A model generated the notes under the pieces. That model saw only the letters and a list, made by a program, of their open reading frames with translations, ran no database searches and was not told the DNA's origin. Below, in pieces: positions 25,701-37,847 of a DNA stretch of 64,000 bases (positions are counted from its first letter, which is position 1; the number at the start of each line of letters is the position of its first letter). Source of the stretch: Magallana angulata (lineage: Eukaryota > Mollusca > Bivalvia > Ostreida > Ostreidae); NCBI RefSeq assembly GCF_025612915.1, contig NC_069116.1:19023501-19087500 (forward strand), written 5' to 3'. The position numbers and the translations under genes are program-made.

Positions 25701-28700
25701 ATGTAACAGCAGATGTACAGATCTTTACAATGTACCTGGCTCTTGGTGTGACATTATATAGTGGAAAGAGTTCAGATTCCAGAATATCTTATCTTCTTGT
25801 ATTTTGTGGAGAGCTGGAAGATTTGGATCATCAATGGCTAAAACCTTATCAAAATAAAATAATTTCACTGCATTCATTTTCAATTTAATGCCACAATGGT
25901 GAATATAGAATAAATCTAAAATGATATTTCTCAAAGGGATTTGCATAAAAATGGTGTTGATTGTTGTAAATATAGTGCAATTCAGTACAGTATTATTACA
26001 CGGTCACAATCCTATCAGATTAACCAAAAATGATATTTTTTCCTATCATATTATCAGGAAAAAATACAAAGGAATATATAAGAAATGGTTCAGTGATTTG
26101 ATATTATATCAGATTAACCGAATTATTCGATTAACCGTTATCAGATTAAGTGGAACCCTCTGTATTTTCAGTGTAAAATTTGATTAACATATACTAGTAT
26201 CAAAATTTCCAATCAATTAAAATCTCACCCCCTCAATTCTTAATGTATCCCAAGGGCTGCGCCCATACTCGTTGACAAGATTTTCTCTGCGGGGAAGGAC
26301 AATTCTGTAGATGAGGGCTCGTAGTTCAGTTAATGCCTCCTCAGCACAAGGCTGCCCCCTGGTGGTATCCTCTTGTAACAGTCGATGCCAGTAAAAGTTG
26401 TTGTGCATTGCCATCAAGTGACTGGGGTATTTAAGCTACAACATGTTCATTAATATAAATAAAAATTCATTACAATTAAAATATTTTTCTTTTATGATGT
26501 AGTCTATTTAATAAAGAAAATTGAAATTTATCTAAAGGACTACCGGTATATGTATGATATGAGTAAATTTTGTCCATCATAAATAACTTTTTTATAAGTA
26601 TCACAGGTACATCAAAAAATATTTTTTTGATTGAAAATAACCATCCCTAAGATATACTTTACATATATTTGTCCCATATATTTCAGCTTGCTAGCATTTT
26701 TCCATCTTTAATTAGTCTGCTATGAGAATAGATAGATAAATTTAAACACCTTTTATCCTTAGATTAACATGTTCTCCTGATTTGACAATTACAAAATTTT
26801 ATTTTTTTAATAGGAATATGCTTTCTTTTTGTTTTCCTTCTTATTTTTTCATTCTTACAGAAGAAATCTTCTCTGCAAGGAGCTTAGAAAAGTATCCTTT
26901 GTGAACAATTTCCTCGGGGTTGGATTGAAGACAATAGAACATTCTGGAGTGTTCTACTGCCCTGGCAAAGCTAACATTGCGTGACTGAAAGTGAAATGAG
27001 GCTGTTATTAAAATAAAGCAACATATTTACATCTTTCTTTAAGCAAATGAGTGAACTGATTGTAAGGAGTAAGATATACATCAGAAAGTTTGATAAAAGA
27101 AATAGCCAAGTCGTCTCATACGAGAACAGAACTCTGACATCATCATGATTATTTCAAGCGGTCTGTGATTTTTCTTTGGCAGCTGAATGTTTTGACCGAT
27201 CAATAAACTGACTAGAAATGGATCATGAAGATGTCAGCCCTGTCATTTTCTACAAAGCTATGAATCACATTCAGTTTCCTTATGATTCAGAAATAGGAGA
27301 ACATGCTCAGTAGATGGGAGTACTGTAAATTCCTAATTAAACGTGAGGAATTTAAATTATATCCATGTAAAATCGCGAGAAGCAACCCTCGCAGATTTTA
27401 AAACCCTTCCCATTATTTTCTGAGAGTTGGAAACTACAAGAAATATGGATAAATGTTCCACGTTTGCGATTTTATATTCTCCCGATTTGATACAAAACAG
27501 CGGGATTGCGGAATTAAGTACTCCACTATCATAAGGAATTTACAGTATACGGTGTAAGAATGAATTGCTTCATCAATGTTAGGATTGACATCTTTACTCT
27601 ATAAACATTCTGTCATGAGTATCATAAAGCCAAAATGAAGATGTGCGAGATATATCTGGCATAACTGCAGTGAGTAAATGACTGAATATGCAAAAGACAG
27701 TTTTACCATTTCCCTGTATAGCATGGGATGATTTTCTATGCCTCTGTAGCGATTCACCCATTCTGCAAAAGTTTCGACACCAATCCTTCCTCTTATGTCA
27801 ATTTGTCTATTCAAACCAGTACTGACATACTGTGAGGTGAAGTCATTGCCAGCAATGATGCTCAGTTCTACCATGAGGTGCGGACTCTGAAACTGCAAAT
27901 GAAAACTACCGGTACTTGTGTATGCATAATAAAAAGTTTGTTAAAAATCATATACCAAATCGTAGAGTAATCTGAAGAATGCAACAATTTTGTAAATTTC
28001 TTTTAGTTAAAACTGTCAAAAATACTATCAAGTACCAGTATGCTTGTACAAATATTGCAAACCTCAGTCATAATGATAAAGTAATTCAAATGGAAGTTAA
28101 ATTTGAGAAATATAATATTTTTAACCAATGATTTTAGAGAAACACTAAAATTTAATGTAAGAATCCTTCCAGGACCACTAAATACCTACCCCCAACGAGA
28201 ACCGGACTTTTTCGCTAGAGATGACACCACACCATACAGCCTCGGGTTTCACCGGAACTTCAATGGGCAATCCCATCTGAAGACCATTGTACATGTCAAA
28301 CAAATCATTTGGAATAAATCTACATTTGTCAAAAACACAGAAGTCAGAGTCATTACTCCAGATAGCAAATGCTTTTTCTCGATCATGAAGAGCTTTTGCA
28401 ATCATGAAATCTGCTTCTCCTGTGACACTTTGGATCATTTCACACCCACAAGACATAAGTGTCTCAACAATCTGAATTTCTAAACACACTGGTCTGGTGA
28501 ACATTTGTTCTTCCAGGTTTGACACTTCTTTCCTTCCTCTGCACACATTGATCACTTCATTCAAATTCTCCACCTCCTTGTGGTGTCTTTTCATCCATGT
28601 GTCTAGCTTCTGCTGACTATTGGCTTCCGAACATCCTTTGGTAGCATCCTTAATGAACACGAATGAAATCTTAAGCTGTCTGAAAATTTCAATAAATCTC

Positions 28701-28933
28701 TTGATAAAGGTTTTCAGTGATTTGTATTCCCCACCAAGAATCTTAAGAAATTGGTTATTTCTGAGACTGCCAAGTCCTTTCCAGAATTTGGGAACCACCA
28801 TATGCTCAAAGGAGTAAAAGTCCACAATAATTTCAATGCCTCCTCTGCTTTTAGCTAGAGCCACTAGGTCCACTTCATCCACACACTCTTCTCTTCTTCT
28901 TAGACAATGAGACAATAGACCTCGGATCCCCAT
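22637..28933 (-). CDS. Asteroid/ASTE1-like XPG-family nuclease
   Basis: Eight exons: 28933-28190, 27892-27707, 26984-26859, 26435-26229, 25844-25736, 25176-24953, 22949-22844 and 22776-22637; all phases agree, giving about 613 residues (human ASTE1 is about 680). The start MGIRGLLSHC is the classic XPG/FEN1 N terminus. Acidic residues of the nuclease site are visible: Asp38 (VDFYS), Asp96 (IKDATKG), Glu173/Asp175 (GEADFMIA), Asp195/Asp197 (SNDSDFCVFD) and the Asp of AGNDF in exon 2. Later exons carry EYGRSPWDTLRIEG and DDPNLPALHKIQ, typical of the asteroid family. Asteroid proteins are putative structure-specific DNA endonucleases. The first six exons are firm. The last two rest on phase agreement (donor phase 1 at 22844 joined to 22776) and on plausible protein, and an extra exon could lie in the 2 kb intron before them. 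Confidence 0.82.
22950..24952 (-). other. Large intron of the ASTE1-like gene
   Basis: A 2 kb intron before the weakly supported last two exons. Several short frames exist, for example around 23404-23619, but none has family features. A missed exon here cannot be excluded, because the assembled protein is somewhat shorter than vertebrate ASTE1. Confidence 0.45.
25226..25443. mobile_element. Probable small DNA transposon (MITE) with imperfect inverted ends
   Basis: The left end reads TACGTATATCC followed by TTTTTTCGC; the right end reads, in reverse complement, TACCGTATATC followed by TTTGTGCG. The inverted match is imperfect but long enough to suggest a non-autonomous mariner-like element in an intron of the ASTE1-like gene. 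No transposase frame. Confidence 0.4.
27128..27212 (+). repeat. Dispersed repeat, copy 1 (partner at 52225-52308)
   Basis: CTGACATCATCATGATTATT, then GTGATTTTTCTTTGG, then a TTTTGACCGATC word are shared in the same order with 52225-52308. The match covers about 85 bases and is clearly related by eye. Flanks differ, so this is a dispersed element and not a segmental duplication. Confidence 0.6.
27323..27545. mobile_element. Small TA-flanked DNA transposon (MITE) in an ASTE1-like intron
   Basis: The ends CTGTAAATTCCTAA and GGAATTTACAG are inverted copies and each is bordered by TA (27321-27322 and 27546-27547), the target duplication of Tc1/mariner elements. It is 223 bases long with no coding capacity. 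Confidence 0.6.
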
Positions 28934-29073
28934 ATTTTTTCTATTTAAAAATTAATATGGTATCATATTAAGTACACATGTAAATCATAAATCTAGAAGG
29001 GGTGGGGTATTCTGGGCACTTTTTTGGGTTTTCAATTTTTTTTGCTTGCCAAAATTTCAAAAAAATTATTTTT

Positions 29074-29110
29074 TAGAAGGGGTTGGGGTGGGGTTGGGGT
29101 GGGGGGTATC
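29074..29110 (+). repeat. G-rich tract with G-quadruplex potential
   Basis: At least five runs of three or more G (GGGGTTGGGGTGGGG pattern) lie on the plus strand within 37 bases, directly left of motif cluster 1. That spacing satisfies the usual four-run quadruplex pattern. Formation in cells is not shown. Confidence 0.6.
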
Positions 29111-29230
29111 AGGAGAAAACGTACCCAAGAGAAAACGTACCCAGGAGAAAACGTACCCAATCTCTAGGGTACGTTTTCTCCAGGAGAAAACGTACCCGGG
29201 TACGTTTTCTCCAAGAGAAAACGTACCCTA
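29111..29230. repeat. Cluster 1 of the GAGAAAACGTACCC motif, both orientations
   Basis: Seven copies of a roughly 15-base unit (AGGAGAAAACGTACCC) occur in about 120 bases, five forward and two reversed, so adjacent copies can pair into hairpins. The inner boundary CCCTATGAAAAT is inverted at the start of cluster 2, as ATTTTCATAGGG. Confidence 0.75.
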
Positions 29231-29983
29231 TGAAAATCATAATTACACTACTCAATGGTTTTTAATACTTTCAAATACTCTTTTGAATAATAAATATACA
29301 GAAATGTGAGAGTTTTATAGATATATGAATTTATATAATACTTTATATTTTTAAAGGGGTTGGACATATTAAATAATTTTCAAATTCTACTTAAATGCAT
29401 ATTTCAATGCATACATGTAGATGTAAAGAAATATAGGTTCATTTTATGAATAATATCTTTATAATAATTGTAGCAACTTTTATTTATGTACGAATTATAA
29501 TAACCTGTAATAAAGTGTTATCTGTCTATCCATTTATCGGCAGCCTTACCGATTTGAGTTGCTCTATGCGAGATCCCCTGATTTCATATTATAGTGATAA
29601 TTAATTTATATATGAATCAAACAAATATTTAAAAGACTTCAGTGGACTTGGTTTCATTAAGCAACTTTGTTTTATAGATAAATTTCAAAAAAAATGTTAA
29701 AAATAACGCGATATCGACTTCTTGAGATACTCATCATTTAGTTCTCCAAATGATATTGCAATAAAAACTAATTATTGAACGGTTTCATTTATGGTGGATT
29801 AATTGTCGATTAATTAAACTGCTCAGGCCATGTTCATGTGTGTGTATGTTACAAATTATTGTCTTGATAATTTAAGTATGTGACTATGCATTTAAAAACA
29901 ACAGCTGCAACAAATGCTACAAATGTTCATAGTATATTTTATTTTGTTTCATTTAAGAATATCTATGAAAACCATTATTTATT

Positions 29984-30079
29984 ATTTTCATAGGGTACAT
30001 TTTCTCCTGGAGAAAACGTACCCTATGAATTGGGTACGTTTTCTCCTGGGTACGTTTTCTCCTGGGTACGTTTTCTCCA
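29984..30079. repeat. Cluster 2 of the GAGAAAACGTACCC motif, mostly reversed
   Basis: It holds one forward and four reversed copies (GGGTACGTTTTCTCC). Its left edge is the inverted copy of the right edge of cluster 1, so the two clusters bracket about 750 bases like terminal inverted arrays. The right edge, TTTTCTCCAGCATTC, recurs at the end of cluster 3. A G-rich stretch (GGGTGGGATGGGG) follows. Confidence 0.7.
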
Positions 30080-30746
30080 GCATTCGGGTGGGATGGGGTA
30101 AGGGTAAGATTAAAACCCATTTCTGGGAACTCCCTGGAGAGAAATTCATGATCTGCCCCTGAGAAAAGTGTTTTCTCCCCTCTGATAAACACTTAATAAA
30201 TTACTACAAAAATTTGATTGAATTGGAAAAAAATAGTCAATGAATTCTCCGTTTTTACATCCCCTCATAACAGCAGAAATTAATACTAAAAACTCCATCT
30301 ATGTATAGTTTGCATAGAACATATTCTATAACACATTGGCATCATTTTATCATTTATATATAATCATGATTATGACTAAAATGTTACTTGCAGTGAAACA
30401 TATCACATTTTACTTGTTTACAAACTAAAAATGTGAAAAAAGGAGGCATGTCAAAAAATCTTTTTTCTTTTGTTCCAGAGAACAAAATCATTTAATTCAC
30501 AGAGCACAAAGGCAACATATATTGAAAATATCTACCCCAAAAAAACACAACACAAACAAACATTTAAAAAGATATGGATGCAAAAATGTACTGGGACACA
30601 TTGAATATATAAGTACTACTAAGTTAATGCTAAGATCAGTCAGACTGGTAAACTCCTGCAAAAGAGACATAAGTCTGAATGGTTAATTTCATTATTTGAT
30701 TGAACTAAAGGGTCAGATTGTGAATGTTTTGGGTGATTTGTTTCTC

Positions 30747-30880
30747 TCCGAGAGAAAACGTACCTGGGTACGTTATCTCTTAGAGAAACCGTACTCTAGG
30801 ATTTTATTGCGTTTTCTCCTGGGTACGTTTTCTCTTAGGTAGGCCTACATGTACATGTCTGTACGTTTTCTCCAGCATTC
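30747..30880. repeat. Cluster 3 of the GAGAAAACGTACCC motif, diverged
   Basis: Several imperfect forward and reversed copies, for example GAGAAAACGTACC, GGGTACGTTATCTC and GGGTACGTTTTCTC, ending with GTACGTTTTCTCCAGCATTC, the same right edge as cluster 2. It looks like an older copy of the same arrangement. Confidence 0.6.
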
Positions 30881-31941
30881 AAAATAATTACCTCAGTGAT
30901 ATTGACTGCAGGCGGTACTGATATACCTTTATTTAGCAGCTGTCAATTTTCTCATTTTAACATATTCATATTATACTGTAGACTTAAGCGGATGCACATC
31001 ATCAGAATACAAATCGTAAAATTGTTTCCTAACAAATTACGCAGAAAGTGAGAAACGCTATTTACTACTTTCACTTTCATTTTTTTTTTTATAGGAACTT
31101 TCACTTTCGCGACAACCAACAAATGTTGAATGAAATGTTAGAAACCTTTTTCTTTTTCTCTTTATTTCTCTGTGATTTGTAACATTCATCTACTCTAAGG
31201 CTATAATACAACAAGTGTTTAGATTTATCACTATTGCGAAATTTATAAGTACAACTTATGTGAATAACATTCTATCAACTTCCTGTAAGAGGTAAACAAT
31301 CGAGTATCGCCACGTCGATTTGCAACTATTAGACCATTTGTCAATAAACGACAATATATTTGAAAGTACAGGTAAATTCCTCTGCTAATATATGCTTCCC
31401 CCTTTATAAATGCTATAACAGTTATATTGAGAGGTGTTTATAATGTCCCATAAGCTGACCCGGTGCGTTCAATGGCATATGGTGTTAAGTTTTACTGCAG
31501 TTTCAATTCAGTAAGAGATATTAGATATTATGGATAATTTAGCAATATGGTACTTATTTTTAACAGTGGTTGGGATATATGTTGTAGACGATCATGATAT
31601 AGAAATCGTAGAGTTTCATACAGCAATTTAATTCGAGAGTATGCCATTGGAGAATCAATCTTGCAACCAATGACAGGTCCGACCAATGACCAATGCCACA
31701 TTTTTAACTTCTTATTTTTTTTTAATATGGGTATTACAAATACAGATTGGTTGATAATTGCTTTTAGATATAACCAGTCGGCCCTCTGTGCAGTTAATAA
31801 TATTGCCTTCATGTGATGATTTTTTTTTGTTCATTTATTTTAAAAAAACCCCTATTAATGGATTTATCAATAAATTGACTGTTTTATTTATATTGCATTA
31901 TCTTAAATGTATTTTAATTTGCTTTTAGGAATGGAAAGTAT

Positions 31942-34900
31942 ATGTTGAAGAAGCTGATTAGTGCAATAAATTTACGCAGTGGAAAAAGAAACATAATCAT
32001 GAGCAAAATGCCAGTGAGACGAAATCCTACTAGGCACACTATTGAGGAAGCAGACATAGGAGAGGACTCATTTCCTCATGTACCTATACCCTCCAGAAGA
32101 AAACGTGGCTCGGGATCTGAAAATGTTTCAAGGAGCCTAGAAGGAGACTATGGCAATGTAGCCTTGTTACTGTTCTTATATGTACTTCAGGGTATACCGC
32201 TGGGTGTGGCGGGCAGCATACCTATGCTTTTACAAAGCAGAGGAGTGAGTTACAAGGACCAAGCTATTTTCAGTTTTGTTTTTTGGCCCTTCAGTATCAA
32301 ATTGTTATGGGCACCACTAGTAGATTCCTTGTATTTATCTTCATTTGGGAGAAGGAAGAGCTGGCTAATACCTATTCAGTATTTGATTGGTGTGTTTATG
32401 ATATTCCTCTCCTATCAAGTCAACAGTCTGATCGGCAGTGAAAAGAGTGGTGATGGAGTGAGTGTTTATTTCCTGACTTTTATCTTCTTCATGCTCAACT
32501 TTCTAGCAGCTACACAAGACATTGCAGTGGATGGCTGGGCCTTAACAATGCTCTCTAGGTAAGAAATTTGGTAATAAAAAAAAATTCACACATTTTTTGT
32601 TTCTCTTATTCAATTCTAATGCTTTAATTTTTCCATGCAACTATTGGTGTATTAGTAACATTACATATTTTTTTGTTATTGTAGGAGAAATGTTGGCTGG
32701 GCTAGTACATGTAATTCTGTGGGTCAAACAGCAGGGTACTTTCTTGGAAACATTCTGTTCTTAGCATTAGAGTCTGCTGATTTCTGTAACAAGTATCTAA
32801 GGAGTGAGCCTCGAGAAACAGGACTGATCACCTTGGCTGGTAATGGCAGAAATCTACCAAAATGTTAAAAAAATTCTGGAATGAATCTCCATCTCCATCG
32901 TATCAGTCACGATAATTTATAATGAATATTCATCTGACCATGATTTTTAACATTGAATTTTCTATGTAGGATTTATGTTCTTCTGGGGCATGGTATTTTT
33001 TGTGACAACAACCTTGGTCATGATAATGAAACACGAGGCTGATGATCCTGATGCAGACAGTGAGCAGGGAATCCTTGACACATATAAACAGCTGGTCAAG
33101 GTCATTCAACTGAAACCAATCATCTCCTATGCAATCATCCTTCTCACAGTGAAGGTCAGATATCAACTTCCCTATATTTTATATGAAAAATACTTCTTTC
33201 CATTTTATTTTGCATGATCTGATTAACAAGTAAACATTATGATAGATTCAAATGATAACTTGGCTACTTGTGGGCTTTTTATTCTCAAATTATTGTGTCA
33301 ATTGAAAAAATCCACATTTTGTATCACCCTTATTTTGTACTAATTGTATAAATTGGGTTCATATGGTATCTTTTGAGTAGTCATTTAAACTAAGGAGAAT
33401 TATGTAAATATTACCTCCCATGTAAATTTTAGTATAATACAAAACTTAATTATTTCATTTTCTGTCAACAGATTGGTTTTGCAGCAGCAGATTCTTTGAC
33501 AGGTCTGAAGTTGATAGAAGCCGGAATGAAGAAGGAGACACTTGCCTTGTTTGCCGTGCCCATGATTCCTATACAAATTATACTGCCATTAATCATAAGT
33601 AAATACACAGCTGGACCAACACCCATGGATGTGTATCTGCGAGCAATGCCATTCAGGTGCAAAAATAACAAATGCCCATAATAATTTACTTAGCCATTAT
33701 TTTAGTATGTTGAGATAAAAACCTATTTTTAATGTTATTTACGGTATGTGAGGAGTGATTTTAAAAGCATTGCCTATAGTATTGAGTTTAAATTGCACTC
33801 ACTTTGATAGGCTCAGATTTTTTTTTTCTGCTTAAAAAAAATATTGTCATATAAACAAAATTATAATCTCAGATTTGGAAATATTCTGATATTCATGGCT
33901 TTGTTAATTGTTACTTTCATGTTAGGCCTTTACAAAAAGTCAACTCACTAATAATAGAGATTTTTAAAGAATACAATCATATACCGGTAGATGTCGTGGA
34001 ATCTACCCATAATGAATATAAAAAGTTATAGGATTTTCTGTCAAAGTTGAACTTTGATATCTATAACATATTTATCTTGAATAACATGCATATGTTAAAG
34101 TGTTATGGAAGTTCTTCCCACTGTTTCTTTATGTATTTTTAAAAGCTTTTTCATCTCAAATGCTGTAATACATGTATTTAATTTTTACTCAAGTTGTATA
34201 GAGATTTAAAAGATCACAAGGTTTGACAGCATAGTTATTCTCTTGCATTCTGAGACTCATAATGAACATTTCCATCACAGGTTACTGATGGGATTGGTGT
34301 ATGCCTTCATGGTGTGGATTTCTCATGGGGTGCAGTCTAGTCCGGGAGTATTCCCCACCTCCTTCTACGCTTTCATATTAATTGTCTATGCTCTCCATCA
34401 GGTGGGTACTGTTTAAACTTCATAACAATGGTATTTTGTTGCAAGTTTTCAGAATCTTTTATAATACTCTTTGAATTTGTTGAATTTTAGTAAATATCTA
34501 TTAAAGATACCAGGATGCAATCCCACTTTAGGCTATTTTATCTGAAAAAAGATATTTGCAGTGAATGCATTTTGACATTTGACACTTGGTCACTTCCCAA
34601 TGGAGAATCTCATTATATGTTTTTATATTTTGGGTTTTTTTTCTATTATACAGGTGACATTATATAGCATGTTTGTCTCTGGCATGGCCTTCCATGCTAA
34701 AATCAGTGATCCATCAATCGGAGGCACATACATGACTTTACTCAATACCTTGTCTAATCTTGGTAGGTGTCAGCAATGACAGTGTTTTTCGGTTTTTTTT
34801 TAGTATCTACTATTATATAAATGTATTACAATACTAATTTTGTTGAACAAAAAATAAATGGATGATGAATTTATATGAAGTACTCTTCTGTTAGTACATA

Positions 34901-35471
34901 TATAATATTTATAATTACAGGTGGTAATTGGCCAAGTACATTAGCTCTATGGTTAGTGGATGGTTTAACTTTGAAATCCTGCATTGGAGCAGTTGGTAGT
35001 TGTGAAAAATCAGCTCCTTTAGAAGAGGTATGAGGATTTTGAAGTTTTTTGTCAATTAAACATAAATGACACACTTGGTATATTATTTTTAGTTTATGGT
35101 TTAGTTGGACTTTTGGGAAAGATTTAGATGGTAAACTTAAATCCATCTCTGTGTGCTCCCCGCCAAAGGAGTCAATATCTGCTTCTCTCTCCTGATTAGT
35201 GAAGATTTTAATCAGATCTTGAATATAACTGAGTTACTTAAACTTTTCAAGGTTTAACAGATACCTTATATTTATTGACTTGTGATTATAAGATTTTTAT
35301 CCCTGTTTTCAGCAATGTACTCAACATGGAGGTGCATGTGAGACCAGTGTGGATGGGTACTACATAGAATCCATTCTTCTGATAGCCATTGGATTCTTGT
35401 GGTATATATGGAGGTATAAAAAGGTGAAGGAACTGGACAGACTGGACATCTCTGCCTGGAAATGCTCTTAA
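31942..35471 (+). CDS. SLC33A1: Acetyl-coenzyme A transporter 1 (AT-1)
   Basis: Eight exons: 31942-32558, 32685-32839, 32970-33154, 33472-33656, 34281-34401, 34654-34762, 34921-35027 and 35313-35471; all phases fit and give about 545 residues (human 549). SLC33A1 is a multi-pass major-facilitator-type carrier that brings acetyl-CoA into the ER lumen for lysine and ganglioside acetylation. Near-identical family blocks are present: LFLYVLQGIPLG, FSFVFWPFSIKLLWAPLVDS, AATQDIAVDGWALTMLSR, NSVGQTAGYFLGN, LPLIISKYTAGP, GGTYMTLLNTLSNLGGNWPS and DGYYIESI. The divergent hydrophilic N terminus is usual. A splice acceptor just before 31930 implies a 5' non-coding exon, and a 5-codon upstream frame (ATGGAAAGT...TGA) ends just inside the start. 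An in-frame Met at 31999 is an alternative start. Poly(A) signals AATAAA lie at 35741-35750. Confidence 0.95.
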
Positions 35472-36478
35472 TTATCTCCCATGTGCATTTCATATCCACT
35501 GCTACATTCCTGGGTGATTTTATCAGATGCTCATGCATTTTTTATATAAAAAAACAATGTCTTATAAATAACTTTAAGAGATTTCTAATGGTCGTGATCA
35601 TACTGCCATACATAACATTTCAGATTGCTCTGAATCTCGTTTTCGTTCAATTGCAGTTCAGTGGAAGAGTGTGTTTATAATTTTTTATGTTGTCAAATAA
35701 TTGGAAAATGTTTATTTTATTTATAAAGATCAATTTGTTGAATAAATAAATGAAAATAATTAACAGTGCCGTATCTTTCTTTCTGTCAAACGCTTTAAGT
35801 TTTTAAGTCCTAGAAAACTGCATTTTGTTCCATGTATAAAATGAGTCTTCTCTTTCCACCCTACATAAAACCAATTCCATCTTAAAAAGACATTCCTCAC
35901 AATTACATATAGGAGTAATACTTGCCAAACAAAACAGGTAGCTAATCTTCTATCAGCTGATAGTTCAACTCATATGCCACAAGAGGTCACTTCCATGGAC
36001 TTATACTATTATATGTTCTTTCTTAGTCTGTATAAGAATAGAGTATATACTCAGTTGTATGTGGGTTCAAGCTCTGACTTTGAAGGGAGATAATGCAATT
36101 TTCCATTGTTGGAAAGAAACAGTGCTGCGTTTTACAAAAGAACTTACGACTGATGACCAAATTAAAGAATGCTTATTAATCACAAACTATTCATTATTTG
36201 AATTTAATGGCTGTAAAAAATAATTATAGAAATTAAAATGAGGGTAAATTAATGGTAATATATAAATTTTGTTACCCATAGGGCATTCCATGAGGCTAAA
36301 AATATTTATGACTTTGTCGTAAGCTCTTTTGTAAAGTGCAGCCCTGAATCTTATTCCACTTAATTTCTCAAAAACCTGGTCTCATGTTCTGATTTTGATT
36401 GATTTACAACACAAGTACAGTATGTTCAACATTTAGACATAGTTAAAAAAAAATACCCTGTACGTCATGTGTGGAACA

Positions 36479-36591
36479 GTATTTTGCTCATCTTTACTAG
36501 CCAAGGGTGAAAATCCACTGTGTTTCCCCCAAGGATGAATAGAGAAGCACCTTGGATCCTCACCCTTGGCTAGTGAAGATGTATTTTGCTC
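36479..36591. mobile_element. 91-base foldback MITE with an 11-base target duplication
   Basis: Inverted arms begin ATCTTTACTAGCCAAGGG and end, in reverse complement, ATCTTCACTAGCCAAGGG (about 20 of 21 bases match). The element (36490-36580) is bordered by the perfect direct repeat GTATTTTGCTC at 36479-36489 and 36581-36591. A 9-11 base duplication fits Mutator-like insertion. Confidence 0.75.
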
Positions 36592-36699
36592 TGAGCCATA
36601 TAGACATACCCAAGAAACAAGTTGAAGCGGTTATACTGTTTTTAACTCGTCCATCACAGTCATTCGGTCCACCAGATTTTTGTCAGCACAACTTCAGGG

Positions 36700-37270
36700 A
36701 ATTTCATTTTGTAAGTACCAGTAAAAGGGCACAATGTGTAGATGCACATATTACTAAGCAATTTCAATTCCATCTTTTTTCTGGTAATTTTGGCCCTTTG
36801 GAAGTTTGATTTTTTGCCATTTATCGAATAGATGTTCAAATATGAACAGTTTCTCTCTGTAACTCCTCTTTAACAGCTGCACAAAATTTTATGAATCTTA
36901 GATACCTAATGAGGACAAAAGTTATGGATGTGCACATTACCAGGAAATCATTATTCCAATATTTTCTGGGAAATTTGGCTCTTTTGAACAATGAACAGTT
37001 TGTCAGCTCAATTTCTCTTTAATAAACTACTTCACAGAATTTCTAGAAACTTTGTAGGTGATAAGGACACAATGTGTAGATGTGCATATTACGTGTACCT
37101 GCATGGATATTCCAATTTCATTATTTTTTTCTGGGAATTTTGCCCCTTTTAGATCTAGAAGTCTGGCAAGTTTTGAATATACTGCAGCACTGAAACAATT
37201 TGTCAGCTTTTCTCTTAAACACCTGAATTAATTTTCATGAAACTTTGTAGTGCCCTTGTTGTTGTAATTT
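36700..37270. repeat. Degenerate tandem repeat, period about 190 bases
   Basis: Words recur in the same order about three times: AATGTGTAGATG, GCACAT/GCATATTAC, TTTTCTGGGAATTT, GCCCCTTTT-like, CAGTTTGTCAGCT, TCTCTTTAA and GAAACTTTGTAG. Units are strongly diverged. No coding frame spans them. Confidence 0.5.
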
Positions 37271-37847
37271 TTCAAAAAAACATTTTCATACTTTCTTTTT
37301 AATCGCTATGCCAATTTCAGACCCGCATCCAAGGGGATTTCATGAAGAAAAAATTAAAATAAGGTGGATTGTTTCAAAATCTTTCTCTCAAGAACGAAAT
37401 AGCCTGTAACATCCAAACTTTTGCATATCATGACCCCAATTGATTCGTCATTATAAGAACATAATGGTTTTGGTTGAAATCGTGACCGTGCCCCTTTAAT
37501 GTCAATTTTGGAACCTTTATGATAGATTTGATCACACCAGATGTACATAGTTGCAGGAAGTTTTGATGTGATTTGATTTTTCTGGGAGTTTTGCTCTTTT
37601 ATTAAGGTATTTTGTGTATTTAATGCATACCCTGCCATTCATTATGTGTAGCATTTTCAAGTAATGCAGGAGCATGGGGGATGTGAGCTTGCTTACTTTT
37701 TTTTACCGAGGGGTATGCATATAAAAAAAACACTTTGAAGAAACTTATTTATGCTTTTTATTTAATCTCACTGAGATTACAATATGAAACAACTGAACAC
37801 ATTTGTGGTACAATCTGTTAAGTTCTCCTGATCTCCTACTTAAATTT

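Larger units (their letters stand above)
28940..31900. other. Spacer between the ASTE1-like gene and SLC33A1
   Basis: A 3 kb spacer dominated by three clusters of a short motif in both orientations (listed separately) and AT-rich DNA. It also contains the divergent promoters of the two flanking genes. Open frames here translate the repeat and are not genes. Confidence 0.6.
35475..37840. other. Convergent spacer between SLC33A1 and the FAAP20-like gene
   Basis: Contains the SLC33A1 3' UTR, a foldback element at 36490-36580 and degenerate tandem repeats at 36700-37270. A poly(A) signal for the FAAP20-like gene (minus strand) is at 37757-37762. No further gene seen. Confidence 0.55.

Noticed and set aside
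29046-29309. Frame with repeated ENVPRRKRTQ-like units
   Set aside because: It simply translates the GAGAAAACGTACCC array and occurs in several frames and both strands.
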